Assembly: GCF_001182045.1 (NCBI RefSeq)
Contig: NZ_CVTY01000007.1
Location: 744,001-808,000, forward strand
Length of the DNA: 64,000 nt
Origin: Dakarella massiliensis
Lineage (GTDB): Bacteria > Pseudomonadota > Gammaproteobacteria > Burkholderiales > Burkholderiaceae_F
Reading direction: 5' to 3'
Part shown: positions 36,568-44,016 of the stretch, piece after piece
How positions within the stretch are numbered: position 1 is the stretch's first letter
Layout of the letters: the number at the start of each line of letters is the position of its first letter
Notes under the pieces: generated by a model
Told to the model about the DNA's origin: nothing
Databases searched by the model: none
The model's input: only the letters and a program-made list of their open reading frames with translations
Translations under genes and position numbers: made by a program

Positions 36568-37356
36568 TTAAAATTTTGCACGCGAGGGATTATCCACCCG
36601 GGTGGCCTTTTCACCGACCCGCTGCCGGACAGACTCAAAGAGGCAGACGCCGGCGGCAACTGACACGTTGAGAGACTCCACCGACCCCATCATCGGAATC
36701 GCGGCGAGCGCGTCGCAGCGTTTGCGCGTGAGCTGACGGAGACCTTCACCCTCAGCACCGAGCACCCAGGCAAAGGCACGCTTCTGATCGAAGTCATAGA
36801 TCGAACGGTCAGTTTCACCCGCCGTTCCAACCACCATGACACCCGCGTCACGCAGCTCCGCGATGGCGGAAGCGAGATTCACGACATAGACCACCGGAAC
36901 CGATTCCTCGGCACCCGCAGCGGCTTTCGCCGCGGCCGGCGTCACGTGGGACGAGCGGTTAAGCGGCGCGATCACGGCCTGCACTCCGGCGGCATCCGCC
37001 ACACGGAGACAGGCGCCGAAGTTCCGGGGATCCGTCACGCCGTCCAGAATGAGGAGCAGCGTCTTATCGGTGATGGAATCGAGAAGCTCATCAAAGGAGA
37101 GCGTCTTCTCGAGCACGCTGCCCACCGCGACGATCCCCTGATGCTGCACGCCGTGCCCCGCGATACGGTCCAGACGCTCCGCGTCCGCGCCCACCGGGCG
37201 GATGCCGGCGGCCTTCAGCTTTTCGCACATTTCGTGCATGCGGCGGTCATGCCGGCTGCGGTCCACATAGACTTCGTCAATCGACTCCGGGTTCAGTCTG
37301 AGCCGCGCCGTCACGGCGTGAAAACTCGCGAGGACCGCTTTTTTATTACCAGCCAT
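36568..37356 (-). CDS. rlmB: 23S rRNA (guanosine-2'-O-)-methyltransferase RlmB
   Basis: SPOUT/TrmH-family enzyme that methylates the 2'-OH of G2251 in the peptidyl-transferase region of 23S rRNA. It has an N-terminal substrate-binding domain (about 8-85). The three SPOUT motifs are LLILDGVTDPRNFGACLR (motif 1), VLGAEGEGLR (motif 2) and IPMMGSVESLNVSVAAG (motif 3). It is 262 residues long. It follows rnr by 44 bp in the same direction, the usual rnr-rlmB pair. Confidence 0.94.
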   Translation of the reverse strand: MAGNKKAVLASFHAVTARLRLNPESIDEVYVDRSRHDRRMHEMCEKLKAAGIRPVGADAERLDRIAGHGVQHQGIVAVGSVLEKTLSFDELLDSITDKTLLLILDGVTDPRNFGACLRVADAAGVQAVIAPLNRSSHVTPAAAKAAAGAEESVPVVYVVNLASAIAELRDAGVMVVGTAGETDRSIYDFDQKRAFAWVLGAEGEGLRQLTRKRCDALAAIPMMGSVESLNVSVAAGVCLFESVRQRVGEKATRVDNPSRAKF

Positions 37357-37400
37357 TCAATCTTTTCCTTTAGATATCAATTCTTTTTCATGCAATCCGT

Positions 37401-39767
37401 TCAGAATCTCGGTTCGCCTTTCCAGCGCCTCGGCCCTTTCCGTCTCTGCACATCGCGGCGCTCAAAATCAATCCGCCGCAGATCAACGTCGACGCCTGCC
37501 ACCTGCGCTTCAAGCGGCGTTCCGAGACGGATCACTTCGCCTGAGGCACTGCCCTCAAGGAGGCAGTCGTCGCTGTTATAGAAGTAGTAGTCCCAGCCGA
37601 GGTTCGAGACCCGGATGAAGCCTTCAACAAAGAGATCATCAAGCGTCACATAGACGCCGTTCGGCGTGACGCCGGTGACCTTACCGGAGAATCCGCGGCC
37701 GATGAAGTCCTTCATGTACATGCACTTCAGCCACGCGGTGACGTCGTAGCTTGCTTCGTCAGCGCGGCGCTCTGCGGCAGAGCACATCTTGCCTAGCGTT
37801 TCCCAAGCGGCATGCTGAGCCGTAGGACGCGCGTACGGTGTCGCTTCAGGCTTCGGCGCTTCTTTCTTCTTCCCCTTCTGCTTCAGAGAGAATTCGGAGT
37901 TGAGAAGGTCGGAAGGCGACACCGCGACTTCGGGCTTATAGCGGCGGCGGGAGAGAATACCACGGATCGTCCGGTGCACGAGCAGATCGGGGTAGCGTCT
38001 GATGGGGGAGGTGAAATGGGTGTACGCCGGATACGCGAGGCCGAAGTGGCCGTGAAGTTCCGGTGAATACACGGCGCGCTGCATGCTTCGGAGCAGCGCG
38101 GTCTGGACCGCCTCTTCGTTCGGCGTCCCGCGTACTTTCGCCATCACGGCTTCGTAGTCCGCGGGTTTCGGGGAGGACCCGCCGCCCATCTTGAGACCGA
38201 AGCCGGAGAGCGTCGTGCGGAGCAGCTCAAGGCGCTCCTCGGACGGGCCTTCGTGGATTCGGAAGAGACACTCCGTCTTCTTCCGGACAATAAAGTCCGC
38301 GGCGCAGGTATTCGCGACCAGCATCGCCTCTTCAATCAGGCGGTGCGCGTCATTATGTTCACGAGGCAGAATCGCGGTGATGCGTCCGGTTTCGTCTGTC
38401 TGAATATAGGTTTCGCGGGTTTCAAAATTAATGGCGCCGCGCTTCTTTCTCGCTTCAGCGAGCACCTTATAGAGTGAATAGAGATTTTCGACGTCCGGGT
38501 AGACCTCATGAATCTCGTCTCTCGCACCTTCCTTATCCTGGAGCGCGTTCCACACCTGGGTATAGGTCAGGCGGGCGTGCGAATTAATGAGACCGGGATA
38601 GAACTGATAGGCCGTCACTTCGCCCTTCGCGTCAATCAGCGCGTCGCACACCATTGTGCAGCGGTCGACCTTCGGGTTCAGCGAGCAGAGTCCGTTTGAG
38701 AGCTCCTCAGGGAGCATCGGAATCACGCGGCGCGGGAAGTAGACCGAAGTCAGCCGTTCCTGCGCGCTGCGGTCGAGGGCTGTGCCAGGCTTCACGTACC
38801 AGGACACATCCGCGATGGCGACGAGCAGCCGGTAACCGCCAGACGCAAGCGGCGCGCACCAGACCGCGTCATCGAAGTCCCTCGCGTCCTCGCCGTCAAT
38901 CGTGACAAAGGCAATATCGCGGAGGTCGACACGCTTTCCGGCGTCCTTCTTCAGCACATGATCCGGGAGCGCCCGGGCTTCTGTCAGCACATCAGGCACG
39001 AAGACGGAAGGAAGCCCAAAGCGGCGGGCCGCCATTTCAATCTCAACCGACGCGTCGCTCGCGGATCCGAGAATTTCCTCGACCTGAGCGCGGGCCGGTT
39101 CTTCAAGCGTCGGCTGCGTCGTGATCGCGGCGACTACGCCCTGCCCCGCGAGCGCTGAGGCACCTGAAAGTCTGATCTGCACATGAACCCGCGGGTCCGA
39201 TGGATCGAGCCAGAAATCCATCCCCTGCTTCCGGACCACGCCGACCACCTTCCAGGTGTTGTGTTCCGTCACTTCTTTGAGAGAGACAAGGTTCCGTCCC
39301 TTGCTGTCAAACCCGAGTCGCGCGACTCTCACCCGGTCGCCGGGGAACACCGCGTCCCCCTGCCCCTGGGAGAAGACGTAGGAAACCCCTTCATCTCCGG
39401 TTCCCATATCCGGATCAAAAAACACCATGCCGGAACGGGTGCCGGATACCGTGCCTTCAAGCCACGCGGAGCCGTGGGAAAGCGAAATCTTTCCTTCGTC
39501 ATCCGCCACCGCCGTGCCGTCATCAATCAGGCGCTCCAGCGCCGACAGCACCTCATTCTTCGTCCGGCTGCGGGACCGGTCGCGCACCAGCGCGTAAAGC
39601 TCATCAAAGGCGAGCGGCGTTCCCGCCCGGCCCAGAACCGACTCGAACTCAGAGGCGGCGGTTCCCGTCAGAAATGCGGTCAGACCGCCGTCATCAACCC
39701 TTGTCCTGGGCCTTCTGGACGAGGATCCTGTATTTTTCCGGATTTTTTTTCTTCTATCTATTGACAA
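37401..39767 (-). CDS. rnr: Ribonuclease R (TTG start)
   Basis: Processive 3'-5' exoribonuclease that degrades structured RNA and works in trans-translation and rRNA quality control. The 788-residue protein has a basic N-terminus, a winged-helix region, cold-shock domains, the RNB catalytic motif FVTIDGEDARDFDDAVW with its aspartates, and a C-terminal S1 domain (about 690-770). No in-frame ATG or GTG lies near the start; TTG at 39767 with GAAGAG 7 nt upstream is the best start. Unusually, this start lies inside the promoter of the divergent tRNA-Leu gene. A TATAAT on the minus strand, about 20 nt before the TTG, could give a very short leader. Confidence 0.93.
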   Translation of the reverse strand: MSIDRRKKIRKNTGSSSRRPRTRVDDGGLTAFLTGTAASEFESVLGRAGTPLAFDELYALVRDRSRSRTKNEVLSALERLIDDGTAVADDEGKISLSHGSAWLEGTVSGTRSGMVFFDPDMGTGDEGVSYVFSQGQGDAVFPGDRVRVARLGFDSKGRNLVSLKEVTEHNTWKVVGVVRKQGMDFWLDPSDPRVHVQIRLSGASALAGQGVVAAITTQPTLEEPARAQVEEILGSASDASVEIEMAARRFGLPSVFVPDVLTEARALPDHVLKKDAGKRVDLRDIAFVTIDGEDARDFDDAVWCAPLASGGYRLLVAIADVSWYVKPGTALDRSAQERLTSVYFPRRVIPMLPEELSNGLCSLNPKVDRCTMVCDALIDAKGEVTAYQFYPGLINSHARLTYTQVWNALQDKEGARDEIHEVYPDVENLYSLYKVLAEARKKRGAINFETRETYIQTDETGRITAILPREHNDAHRLIEEAMLVANTCAADFIVRKKTECLFRIHEGPSEERLELLRTTLSGFGLKMGGGSSPKPADYEAVMAKVRGTPNEEAVQTALLRSMQRAVYSPELHGHFGLAYPAYTHFTSPIRRYPDLLVHRTIRGILSRRRYKPEVAVSPSDLLNSEFSLKQKGKKKEAPKPEATPYARPTAQHAAWETLGKMCSAAERRADEASYDVTAWLKCMYMKDFIGRGFSGKVTGVTPNGVYVTLDDLFVEGFIRVSNLGWDYYFYNSDDCLLEGSASGEVIRLGTPLEAQVAGVDVDLRRIDFERRDVQRRKGPRRWKGEPRF

Positions 39768-39789
39768 AATTATTCTCTTCAGCGATAAT
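39761..39789 (+). promoter_or_regulatory. Sigma-70 promoter of tRNA-Leu
   Basis: TTGACA (39761-39766), exact 17-bp spacer, GATAAT (39784-39789). It lies 23 bp before the mature tRNA 5' end. A small inverted repeat (ATCCTC / GAGGAT, about 39793-39810) falls in the 5' leader. The -35 box overlaps the rnr start codon on the other strand. Confidence 0.88.
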
Positions 39790-39812
39790 TATATCCTCGT
39801 TTGTGAGGATGT

Positions 39813-39899
39813 GCCCGGGTGGCGAAATTGGTAGACGCACTAGCTTCAGGTGCTAGCGCCTTCACCGGCGTGCTGGTTCGAGTCCAGTCCCGGGCACCA
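39813..39899 (+). tRNA. tRNA-Leu (anticodon CAG)
   Basis: An 87-nt class II tRNA. The acceptor stem is GCCCGGG / CCCGGGC, with a D-arm GGCGAAATTGGTAGAC, anticodon stem CTAGC/GCTAG with loop TTCAGGT (anticodon CAG at 39847-39849), a long variable arm, TpsiC arm GGTTCGAGTCC, and encoded ACCA at the 3' end. It reads CUG codons. It is a stand-alone gene with its own promoter and terminator. Confidence 0.98.
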
Positions 39900-39952
39900 A
39901 TCATACTGGAAAACATGTGATTGTGCGGTGAACATCAGAAACGAAAGCCATT

Positions 39953-39985
39953 AAAGCCTTTTCGCGATTGCGGAGAGGCTTTTTT
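39953..39985 (+). terminator. Terminator of the tRNA-Leu transcript
   Basis: AAAGCC (39953-39958) pairs with GGCTTT (39977-39982) around a partly paired loop (CGC / GCG), followed by a T-run to 39985. It lies about 55 nt after the tRNA. Confidence 0.65.
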
Positions 39986-40068
39986 GTTGCCCGCGGAAAA
40001 CACTTGCGCGATCAGCCAGTTCCCGCTTTCATAATACGCCGGAGATATGTTCTCTCCGCCGCACAGTC

Positions 40069-40104
40069 AAAAGCCGCATCTCCGATAAGGAAATGCGGCT
40101 TTTT
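40069..40104 (-). terminator. Terminator of porin gene 1
   Basis: Stem AAAAGCCGCAT (40069-40079) / ATGCGGCTTTTT (40093-40104). The corresponding hairpin after porin 2 has the related arms ACCGCAT / ATGCGGT. T-rich end on the minus strand. Confidence 0.8.
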
Positions 40105-40113
40105 CTCTAATTT

Positions 40114-40154
40114 CTCAGCAGAATGGCGAACTTCTGCTGTTCTCTTTTAAGAGA
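40114..40154 (-). repeat. Conserved porin 3' UTR element, copy 1
   Basis: Forty-one bases between the porin 1 stop and its terminator, identical at 39 of 41 positions to 41808-41848 after porin 2. On the minus strand it forms CAGCAGAA / TTCTGCTG with an 8-nt loop, preceded by the palindrome CTCTTAAAAGAG. Confidence 0.85.
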
Positions 40155-41324
40155 TTAGAACTTGTGCACGAGGCCGAAACCAGCCTGGGCACCGGAGCCC
40201 TTATACGTGGCGGAAGCACCATCAGCGGAGCCCGTGGCCTTTTCCTGAGCATAGCCGGCAGCCGCGTAAACGCTCGTACGCTTGCTGAAAGCATAGGAGT
40301 AGCCGACGGCAGCGTTCCAGCGCTTCAGCTTGACATTGCTGTTATCCACGTCTTTGGCATCACGATAGCCAACAGTGGCGAGAACCGTGCCGCCAAAAGC
40401 CGGCACAGCCGTCGACAGTTCCGCGCCCCAGCCCTTGAAAGCGCGGGCAAGATTCACATTCTCCGCCACAGAAGCGCGGATATTCTTGATAATGCTGAAA
40501 GAATCCTTGATGCTAGCCTGGTCATCGAAGTACGTAGCCTTAGCAAAAACCTTAGCGACGCCAAAGTCGTAGTTGCCGCCAAGGATCACGCTGTAGCCAT
40601 TATCCAGATCGCCATAGGTATCGTTGCTGTACAGGGTGTAGTCACCGGCGAGGACGACAGCAGCCTTGCCAGCCTTGTAGCGCAGAGCAGCGGCAGCGTA
40701 GCGGTCGGCGTCAGCCTTGTTTTCCGTACCAACCTTGGACTTACCGTCAGCCTTGAAAGAGTACATCGCGGCAGCCTGCAGACCGGAATAAACCGGGGTC
40801 TGATAGGCGAGCGTATTGTCGTAACGGCCATAGGCGGAACCAGTGGAACCGGCCTGCGTGCCAACGAAGCCAAAGGCATTCGGGAAGGCGGACACATTAC
40901 CGAGATAGCCAATAGAGCCGCCGTCGGACACGATGGAGGCGATACGGCCGGCGTACAGAGTACCGTAGGCGCCGGAGACGTTCACCTGAGCCTCACGGCC
41001 GAAGAGACGGCCGCCCTGACCGGAAGCACCGTCATCAGAGTTGAAGCCCGATTCGAGCACGAAACCAACCTTGGCATTGCCGATATCTTCCGTGCCCTTC
41101 AGGCCCCAGCGGTTGCCCGTGGAGAAGCCGGACTCCATCGAAAGAGTGTCAGTGGAGTTAGATCCCGATACCGATACCTCTCCAGCAGTTGCAGAGAGAG
41201 AGGTACGCTGATGCGTGTAGGCAAGGCTCGTATCGATACGGCCATACAGCGTAACGGACGGAGCCGCAAAAGCGGAAGCGGCGAAGGTGCCGAGCAGAGC
41301 AGCGGCAATGAGAGACTTCTTCAT
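40155..41324 (-). CDS. Outer-membrane porin 1 (neisserial/burkholderial type)
   Basis: Trimeric beta-barrel porin for diffusion of small solutes across the outer membrane. The 389-residue precursor has a 20-residue signal peptide ending ASAFA before APSVTLYGRID. It shows the porin pattern SVTLYGRIDTSLAY, SRWGLKG-like GNRWGLKGTEDIGN, FVLESGF, FGREAQV, alternating aromatic strands and a terminal Phe (GLVHKF) for Bam recognition. The ATG at 41324 has GGAG 8 nt upstream; longer in-frame extension to 41483 lacks a signal peptide and is rejected. Porin 2 lies immediately upstream as a tandem paralogue. Confidence 0.95.
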   Translation of the reverse strand: MKKSLIAAALLGTFAASAFAAPSVTLYGRIDTSLAYTHQRTSLSATAGEVSVSGSNSTDTLSMESGFSTGNRWGLKGTEDIGNAKVGFVLESGFNSDDGASGQGGRLFGREAQVNVSGAYGTLYAGRIASIVSDGGSIGYLGNVSAFPNAFGFVGTQAGSTGSAYGRYDNTLAYQTPVYSGLQAAAMYSFKADGKSKVGTENKADADRYAAAALRYKAGKAAVVLAGDYTLYSNDTYGDLDNGYSVILGGNYDFGVAKVFAKATYFDDQASIKDSFSIIKNIRASVAENVNLARAFKGWGAELSTAVPAFGGTVLATVGYRDAKDVDNSNVKLKRWNAAVGYSYAFSKRTSVYAAAGYAQEKATGSADGASATYKGSGAQAGFGLVHKF

Positions 41325-41536
41325 GAAATTTTCTCCAGTAGTTTGAATGTGTGTATTGCTAACTACAGTTTTAAGGGCTTTTGGAGTCACCCCAAGTGCA
41401 TGATGCAAAAATATTTCCCGGACGCTCATACGGGTAAACCCTTTATGATTTATGTCTGACAGAAATTTTTTATTTATTTTCAATCACCAAGACAACGTTA
41501 CAACTATTTTTCGTATTTCTTTAATTCATCGTTTTC

Positions 41537-41554
41537 TGTTGCTTTTATGCAACA
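41537..41554. promoter_or_regulatory. Dyad TGTTGC-N6-GCAACA upstream of porin 1
   Basis: Perfect 6-bp arms around TTTTAT, 213 bp before the porin 1 ATG. The same dyad with a different spacer lies about 200 bp before porin 2. It probably binds a dimeric regulator; arm spacing recalls CRP-family sites, but the regulator is unknown. Confidence 0.6.
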
Positions 41555-41763
41555 AACTGGCAAAAAACAGCTTCAGAAGAGCTTCCCTGAAAATAAAAAA
41601 CGATATCCGATAGTGAGTTACAAAGTGAAACAGTACAGGGTATTGACTTGTCCGAAAATCTGGGAGCAAGTTTTTAGTAGTTTACTTTTGTGATCCATAT
41701 TTCAGAAATTCACACCTCCGCCCTCTTATCTCCGTTATGTCGAAGGCGCCGGCTTTTCAGAAG

Positions 41764-41802
41764 CGCAAAAAAAAACCGCATCCCTCACGGAATGCGGTTT
41801 TT
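41764..41802 (-). terminator. Terminator of porin gene 2
   Basis: Stem AAAAACCGCAT (41771-41781) / ATGCGGTTTTT (41792-41802), with nine or more consecutive T residues on the minus strand. Confidence 0.88.
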
Positions 41803-41807
41803 CAGTT

Positions 41808-41848
41808 CTCAGCAGAATGGCGAACTTCTGCCGGTCTCTTTTAAGAGA
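41808..41848 (-). repeat. Conserved porin 3' UTR element, copy 2
   Basis: Counterpart of 40114-40154 with two differences. One difference changes an A-U pair of the hairpin stem to G-U, so the fold GCAGAA / TTCTGC is kept. The other falls outside the stem. Confidence 0.85.
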
Positions 41849-42976
41849 TCAGAACTTGTGAACGAGGCCGAAACCAACCTGGGCGCCGCTCGCCTTGCGG
41901 TCGATAGCGTTCTCCTTTTCCTGGGCGTAGCCAGCGAGACCGTAGACGTTCGTGCGCTTGCTGAAGGCATAGGTGTAGCCGACAGCCGCGTTCCAGCGCT
42001 TGAACTTGTAGGAGCCGTCATCGATGTCCTTGGCATCACGATAGCCGACAGCAGCAAGGAAGTTGCCGCCGAAGGCCGGAACGTTCGTGCCGAGTTCAGC
42101 ACCCCAGCCCTTCAGAGCCTCAGCCTTCTTCAGATCGCGGGAATCGCTGATCAGATCGAAGGAGTCGAGAACGTTCACCTGGTTATCAAAGTAGGTGACC
42201 TTCGCGAAAGCCTTCGCAACGCCGAAATCGTAGTTGCCGCCGAGGATGAAGCTGTAGCCGTTATCGACATTGCCATAGTTGGCAGCGTCATTGCCGTACA
42301 TCGTCATGTCACCGGTGAGGACAACAGCGGCCTTGCCAGCCTTGTAGCGGAGGCCAGCGGCGAGGTAGCGGTCAGCATCGCCGGAATTCTCGCGGGCATT
42401 GGCAACGTTCGAATCAGAGGCCTTGGTGTCGCCCTTGAAGGAATACATGATGGCACCCTGCAGGCCGCCGAACGTCGGGGTCTCATAGGCGAGGGTGTTG
42501 TCATAGCGGCCATAAACCGTGCCGGTGGAGCCCTGCTGGTTGCCGACGAAACCGTAGGCAGACGGGAAGGCGGACACATCGCCGAGGTAGCCGATCGAGC
42601 CGGAATCAGACGCGATGGAGGCGAGGCGGCCGGCGTACAGGGTACCGTAGGCACCGGAGATGTTCACCTGAGCTTCACGGCAGAAGAGGCGGTTATTCTG
42701 GCCGGACGTGCCGTCATCAGAATTGAAGCCGGATTCGAGAACGAAGCCAACCTTCGCGTTGCCGATGTCTTCAGACCCCTTCAGACCCCATCGGGAGCCG
42801 GTGGTCACACCGGAATCCATGGAGAACGTGTCGGTGGAACCGGCGGTGTTATCCAGATTCTTGTGGGTGTAGACAAGACCCGTATCAATGCGGCCGAACA
42901 GCGTGACGGACGGTTCAGCAAAAGCAGAAGCCGTGAAAGCGCCGAGAAGGGCGAGAGCAAGTAGAGATTTCTTCAT
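41849..42976 (-). CDS. Outer-membrane porin 2 (neisserial/burkholderial type)
   Basis: Tandem paralogue of porin 1, 375-residue precursor. A 20-residue signal peptide ends ASAFA before EPSVTLFGRID. It shows SRWGLKGSEDIGN, KVGFVLESGF, the constriction-loop region, and a terminal Phe (GLVHKF). The ATG at 42976 has GGAG 9 nt upstream; a TTG five codons earlier would use up that site. Cys99 in RLFCREAQV replaces the Gly seen in porin 1, unusual for an outer-membrane barrel. Divergence from porin 1 is concentrated in loops. Confidence 0.95.
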   Translation of the reverse strand: MKKSLLALALLGAFTASAFAEPSVTLFGRIDTGLVYTHKNLDNTAGSTDTFSMDSGVTTGSRWGLKGSEDIGNAKVGFVLESGFNSDDGTSGQNNRLFCREAQVNISGAYGTLYAGRLASIASDSGSIGYLGDVSAFPSAYGFVGNQQGSTGTVYGRYDNTLAYETPTFGGLQGAIMYSFKGDTKASDSNVANARENSGDADRYLAAGLRYKAGKAAVVLTGDMTMYGNDAANYGNVDNGYSFILGGNYDFGVAKAFAKVTYFDNQVNVLDSFDLISDSRDLKKAEALKGWGAELGTNVPAFGGNFLAAVGYRDAKDIDDGSYKFKRWNAAVGYTYAFSKRTNVYGLAGYAQEKENAIDRKASGAQVGFGLVHKF

Positions 42977-43177
42977 TATGTGTGACTCCAAAAAATATAT
43001 CTGAAGGGAAATGCATCTGAGTGAATCTCCCCTCTGACTTCATGATGCGGCCGGAAAAAAAGGAGTCTTATGGTACAAACCCTGATTGTAAAACACTACG
43101 AAAAATAACTTTTTGAAGGAATTCAGATTGCTGGCTAAGTGTATGTAACTAGGTAATACATTTGTGTAAATTGTAGC

Positions 43178-43195
43178 TGTTGCCAAAAAGCAACA
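43178..43195. promoter_or_regulatory. Dyad TGTTGC-N6-GCAACA upstream of porin 2
   Basis: Perfect 6-bp arms around CAAAAA, 202 bp before the porin 2 ATG. It matches the dyad before porin 1 in both arms and in approximate distance to the start codon. Confidence 0.6.
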
Positions 43196-43259
43196 GATTT
43201 CCATAAGATACACATTTAATTACAGTCACCGGCCTTTCCCTTACAGGGTGAGAGGCCTG

Positions 43260-43298
43260 AAAAAAAGAAATCCCCGCCTCATTTCTGAAGCAGGGATT
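43260..43298 (-). terminator. Terminator of the phosphoribosyltransferase gene
   Basis: AATCCC (43269-43274) pairs with GGGATT (43293-43298), extended inward by GC and TC pairs with two mismatches. A T-rich run follows on the minus strand (TTTCTTTTTTTC). Confidence 0.7.
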
Positions 43299-43371
43299 CT
43301 GTACAGAAGCCATCGGCCGCCGCCTCAGGAAAGAAGCAGCGGAAGATGAATTTCCGCAGTGTCAGGCGGGA

Positions 43372-43887
43372 TTACTTGCCGGCGATCGCGCGCTTCTCAC
43401 GGAGCCGCTCGATACCGAGATCGTCATAAGCCTCGAACGGCTGGTGGATCCAGGGGTTCCCTTCGAGGTAAGAGACGAAATAATCCGGCTGGAAGATAGA
43501 GCGTTCCTTCCACCAGAGCACAGCGATACGGATCTCGGTGATTTCCGGGAAGTCGCTCTTCAGGTGCTTCACCACCTTCTCAAGCGTGATGCCGGAGTCC
43601 ACCATGTCATCGACCAGAAGGACCTTCCCCTTCAGAGCATCGGTGCCGGTGATGCAGCTGCTGATATTCAGCTCGCCCTGCACCGTGCCGGACATCGCGC
43701 GGTAAGAGCTCGTCGACAGCACGGAGAGCGGCTTCGAGTAGACACGCGAGAAAATATCCCCGGGGCGCATGCCGCCGCGGGCGAGACAAAGGAGAGAATC
43801 AAACTTCCAGCCACTGTCCGCAACCTTGAGGACGAGCTGTTCATTCAGGTCGATGTAATCCTGCCAAGATACAAAGAGATCCGCCAT
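43372..43887 (-). CDS. Purine phosphoribosyltransferase-like protein
   Basis: Type I phosphoribosyltransferase, 171 residues, probably salvaging a purine base (xanthine or guanine/hypoxanthine) with PRPP. The PRPP loop VLLVDDMVDSGITLE is at residues 89-103, and CLARGGMRPGDIFSR near 34-48 is the pyrophosphate-binding region. WWKERSIFQPDYF and PWIHQPFE resemble the base-specificity hood of Gpt-like enzymes. It is placed downstream of purA in the same direction, which fits purine metabolism. Base specificity is not decidable here. Confidence 0.85.
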   Translation of the reverse strand: MADLFVSWQDYIDLNEQLVLKVADSGWKFDSLLCLARGGMRPGDIFSRVYSKPLSVLSTSSYRAMSGTVQGELNISSCITGTDALKGKVLLVDDMVDSGITLEKVVKHLKSDFPEITEIRIAVLWWKERSIFQPDYFVSYLEGNPWIHQPFEAYDDLGIERLREKRAIAGK

Positions 43888-43969
43888 GGCTTTTCAAATC
43901 CAACAAAAAAGGAAGGCAGCGCTGCGTTTTTTACTGCAGTGCCGCCTGTGTAATGCTTATAGGCTGTCG

Positions 43970-43997
43970 GTCTGATCCGCTTGCCCGCGGATCAGAC
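43970..43997 (-). terminator. Hairpin between purA and the phosphoribosyltransferase gene
   Basis: Perfect 11-bp stem GTCTGATCCGC (43970-43980) / GCGGATCAGAC (43987-43997), 6-nt loop, 19 bp after the purA stop. There is no T-tract on the minus strand, so it may stabilise or regulate rather than terminate. Confidence 0.45.
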
Positions 43998-44016
43998 TTT
44001 CCCCTGTTTATGGGGC

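Larger units (their letters stand above)
41325..41848. other. Intergenic control region of porin 1 and 3' end of the porin 2 transcript
   Basis: No gene is supported. It holds an AT-rich leader and promoter region for porin 1, the TGTTGC-N6-GCAACA dyad at 41537-41554, possible promoter elements on the minus strand (TTGTAA - 17 bp - AAAATA), the porin 2 terminator (41764-41802) and the conserved 3' UTR element (41808-41848). The sequence is distinctly AT-richer than its surroundings. Confidence 0.65.
42977..43371. other. Intergenic control region of porin 2
   Basis: A 395-bp AT-rich stretch without a gene. It holds the leader of porin 2 (about 200 bp), the TGTTGC-N6-GCAACA dyad (43178-43195), a GGCC-ended imperfect hairpin (43231-43257) and the terminator of the upstream phosphoribosyltransferase gene (43260-43298). 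No sigma-70 promoter could be fixed confidently. Confidence 0.65.

Noticed and set aside
41325..41483. Longer N-terminus of porin 1
   Set aside because: It would bury the signal peptide 53 residues inside the protein; GGAG precedes the internal ATG at 41324.
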